In this document: one piece after another, positions 62,519-64,000 of the stretch
Layout of the letters: each line of letters starts with the position of its first letter
Position numbering within the stretch: the stretch's first letter is position 1
Assembly (NCBI RefSeq): GCF_013522705.1
Contig: NZ_JAAMRE010000004.1
Span: forward strand, 62,001-126,000
Source of the DNA: Pseudomonas lurida
GTDB taxonomy: Bacteria > Pseudomonadota > Gammaproteobacteria > Pseudomonadales > Pseudomonadaceae
Direction of reading: 5' to 3'
Length of the DNA: 64,000 nucleotides
Program-made: the position numbers and the translations under genes
Notes under the pieces: generated by a model
What the model was told of the DNA's origin: nothing
Database searches by the model: none
Seen by the model: the letters and a program-made list of their open reading frames with translations, nothing else

Positions 62519-63307
62519 ATGAGCTTGTTGGTCAAAAGCAGCAAACGCGGACACACCATGGTTGCCCTGGAAGCAGGGCGGCTGGAGTACGTAGGCTTCT
62601 CTGCCTACCGCCTGAGCCTGGGCGAAACCCTGCCGGTCAGCGCCGCTGATAAAGAGCTGTGCCTGGTGCTGCTCAGTGGCCGGGTGAATATTGAAGGCGA
62701 AGGCTTCAACTGGCAGAACCTCGGTGATCGCCAGTCGGTGTTTGAGGAAAAATCGCCGTTCGCCGCGTACCTTCCACCGGGCACCGACGCCCAGGTCACG
62801 GCCTTGAGCGATGTGCAGATCGCCGTGTGCGCCGCACCCGGCGCGCCAGGCTATGAACCGCGCCTGATCCGTCCCGAAGACTGCAAGCGCAGCGTGCGCG
62901 GTAAAGGCGCCAACACCCGCTATGTGTGCGACATCCTGCCCGACAGCGCACCGGCCCATTCGCTGCTGGTGGTGGAAGTGCGCACGCCGTCGGGGCATTC
63001 GTCGAGCTACCCGCCGCACAAGCACGACACCGACGACCTGCCGCACCAGAGCTTCCTGGAAGAAACCTACTACCACCAGATCAACCCGCCCCAAGGCTTT
63101 GTGTTCCAGCGGGTGTACACCGACGATCGCAGCATCGACCAGGCCATGGCCGTGGAACACAGCGACCTGGTGGTGGTGCCCAAGGGGTATCACCCGGTCA
63201 GCGTGCCCTATGGCTACGAGTCGTATTACCTGAACGTAATGGCGGGCCCCAAGCGCGCCTGGCATTTCCATAACGACCCGCAGCACAGCTGGCTGCTGGA
63301 TCTTTAG
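62519..63307 (+). CDS. iolB: 5-deoxyglucuronate isomerase
   Basis: IolB (262 residues) is a bicupin isomerase that converts 5-deoxyglucuronate to 2-deoxy-5-keto-gluconate. The C-terminal cupin holds the metal ligands SSYPPHKHDTDD, FLEETYYHQINPPQGFVFQRVYTDD and VVVPKGYHPVSVPYGYESYYLNVMAG. The ATG at 62519 has GAGAGGA 8 nt upstream; a GTG 3 bases earlier is possible. It begins 3 bp after the iolE stop. iolD follows after 69 bp. Confidence 0.94.
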   Translation: MSLLVKSSKRGHTMVALEAGRLEYVGFSAYRLSLGETLPVSAADKELCLVLLSGRVNIEGEGFNWQNLGDRQSVFEEKSPFAAYLPPGTDAQVTALSDVQIAVCAAPGAPGYEPRLIRPEDCKRSVRGKGANTRYVCDILPDSAPAHSLLVVEVRTPSGHSSSYPPHKHDTDDLPHQSFLEETYYHQINPPQGFVFQRVYTDDRSIDQAMAVEHSDLVVVPKGYHPVSVPYGYESYYLNVMAGPKRAWHFHNDPQHSWLLDL

Positions 63308-63376
63308 ACGGGTTGGCGCGAGCGAGCGCGTGCCACATTGGATACCGACGGATTTGCATTCCTACAAGGTGCGAAC

Positions 63377-64000
63377 ATGACCACAACAAGATTGACCATG
63401 GCCCAGGCCCTGGTGAAGTTTTTGGATAACCAGTACATCGAAGTCGACGGCGTGCAGAGCAAGTTCGTCGCCGGCGTGTTCACGATTTTCGGCCACGGCA
63501 ATGTGCTCGGCCTGGGGCAGGCGCTGGAGCAGGACAGCGGTGATTTGGTGGTGCATCAGGGCCGTAACGAGCAGGGCATGGCCCATGCCGCCATCGGTTT
63601 TGCCAAGCAGCACCTGCGCCGCAAAATCTACGCGTGCACCGCATCGGTCGGGCCCGGCGCGGCGAACATGCTCACCGCTGCGGCGACTGCCACGGCCAAC
63701 CGTATTCCGTTGCTGCTGTTGCCGGGCGATGTGTACGCCAGTCGCCAGCCCGACCCGGTGCTGCAACAGATCGAGCAGTTCCACGACCTGAGCATCAGCA
63801 CCAACGATGCGTTCCGCTCCGTGAGCAAGTACTGGGATCGCATCAACCGCCCCGAGCAATTGATGACGGCGGCAATTCATGCCATGCGCGTGCTCACCGA
63901 CCCCGCCGAAACCGGCGCGGTGACCCTGGCGCTGCCCCAGGATGTGCAGGCCGAGGCCTGGGATTATCCCGACTACTTCCTGCAAAAGCGCGTGCACCGT
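63377..64000 (+). CDS. iolD: 3D-trihydroxycyclohexane-1,2-dione hydrolase, 3'-truncated by the window end
   Basis: IolD is a TPP-dependent ring-opening hydrolase of inositol catabolism. The first 208 codons are present and open at the end of the window. The N-terminal TPP pyrimidine domain is visible: [39 protein letters not shown]65 in [13 protein letters not shown], the likely cofactor-activating glutamate, and [17 protein letters not shown]. The start ATG has AAGG 7 nt upstream. It is co-directional with iolC, iolE and iolB, downstream of the REP hairpin. Confidence 0.93.
   Translation, partial: MTTTRLTMAQALVKFLDNQYIEVDGVQSKFVAGVFTIFGHGNVLGLGQALEQDSGDLVVHQGRNEQGMAHAAIGFAKQHLRRKIYACTASVGPGAANMLTAAATATANRIPLLLLPGDVYASRQPDPVLQQIEQFHDLSISTNDAFRSVSKYWDRINRPEQLMTAAIHAMRVLTDPAETGAVTLALPQDVQAEAWDYPDYFLQKRVHR

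Overview
The window is GC-rich DNA from a fluorescent Pseudomonas of the P. fluorescens group. The evidence is a pyoverdine locus in the same gene order as the P. aeruginosa PAO1 locus from pvdJ to pvdP, REP/REPIN palindromes with a GTGGGAGGGGGCTTGC core, a lexA2-imuA-imuB-dnaE2 mutagenesis cassette, and acetoin and myo-inositol catabolic operons of Pseudomonas type. Both ends cut a gene: an NRPS on the left and iolD on the right. I saw no rRNA, tRNA, CRISPR array, insertion sequence or prophage.

Region 1 (1-29.7 kb) makes and takes up pyoverdine. Two NRPS genes (5'-truncated pvdJ/pvdI type, then pvdD with a terminal thioesterase) run rightward. Convergent to them are fpvA (receptor) and pvdE (ABC exporter of the precursor). 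Then come pvdF (formylation of hydroxyornithine) and the periplasmic maturation genes pvdO, pvdN, pvdM and pvdP. Two divergent intergenic regions each carry a back-to-back pair of PvdS iron-starvation boxes (TAAAT-N16-CGT). A-domain pocket residues read by eye suggest the peptide tail X-Gly-B-B'-B-Ser. The two 'B' A domains lie in a 1.43-kb near-identical DNA repeat. This pattern fits Lys-Gly-fOHOrn-Lys-fOHOrn-Ser, as known for some P. fluorescens pyoverdines.

Region 2 (29.7-45.2 kb) holds a LuxR-type regulator, a methionine gamma-lyase gene with a divergent Lrp-type regulator (shared CTTTGCAAAG palindromes), and the SOS mutagenesis operon lexA2-imuA-imuB-dnaE2, whose operator covers the lexA2 ribosome-binding site and start codon. 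It also holds a soluble hybrid histidine kinase closely followed by a short UvrA paralogue, a CxxC AhpD-like protein, and a second TonB-dependent siderophore receptor.

Region 3 (45.3-51.8 kb) is acetoin/2,3-butanediol catabolism: a short-chain dehydrogenase, the sigma-54 activator acoR, and acoA-acoB-acoC behind a sigma-54 promoter with TGAGACG dyads. A matching dyad lies in front of the dehydrogenase. Two REPINs flank this block.

Region 4 (51.8-58.4 kb) has an SRPBCC protein (GTG start), an OmpR-type two-component pair, a divergent four-helix membrane protein plus a 24-codon membrane peptide behind a near-consensus sigma-54 promoter, a Bcr/CflA-type exporter and a divergent MocR-type regulator.

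Region 5 (58.4-64 kb) is myo-inositol catabolism: an RpiR-type repressor (iolR), then iolC (kinase fused to a DUF2090 aldolase-like domain), iolE, iolB and truncated iolD, with GGAA-N6-TTCC operators in the divergent promoter region.
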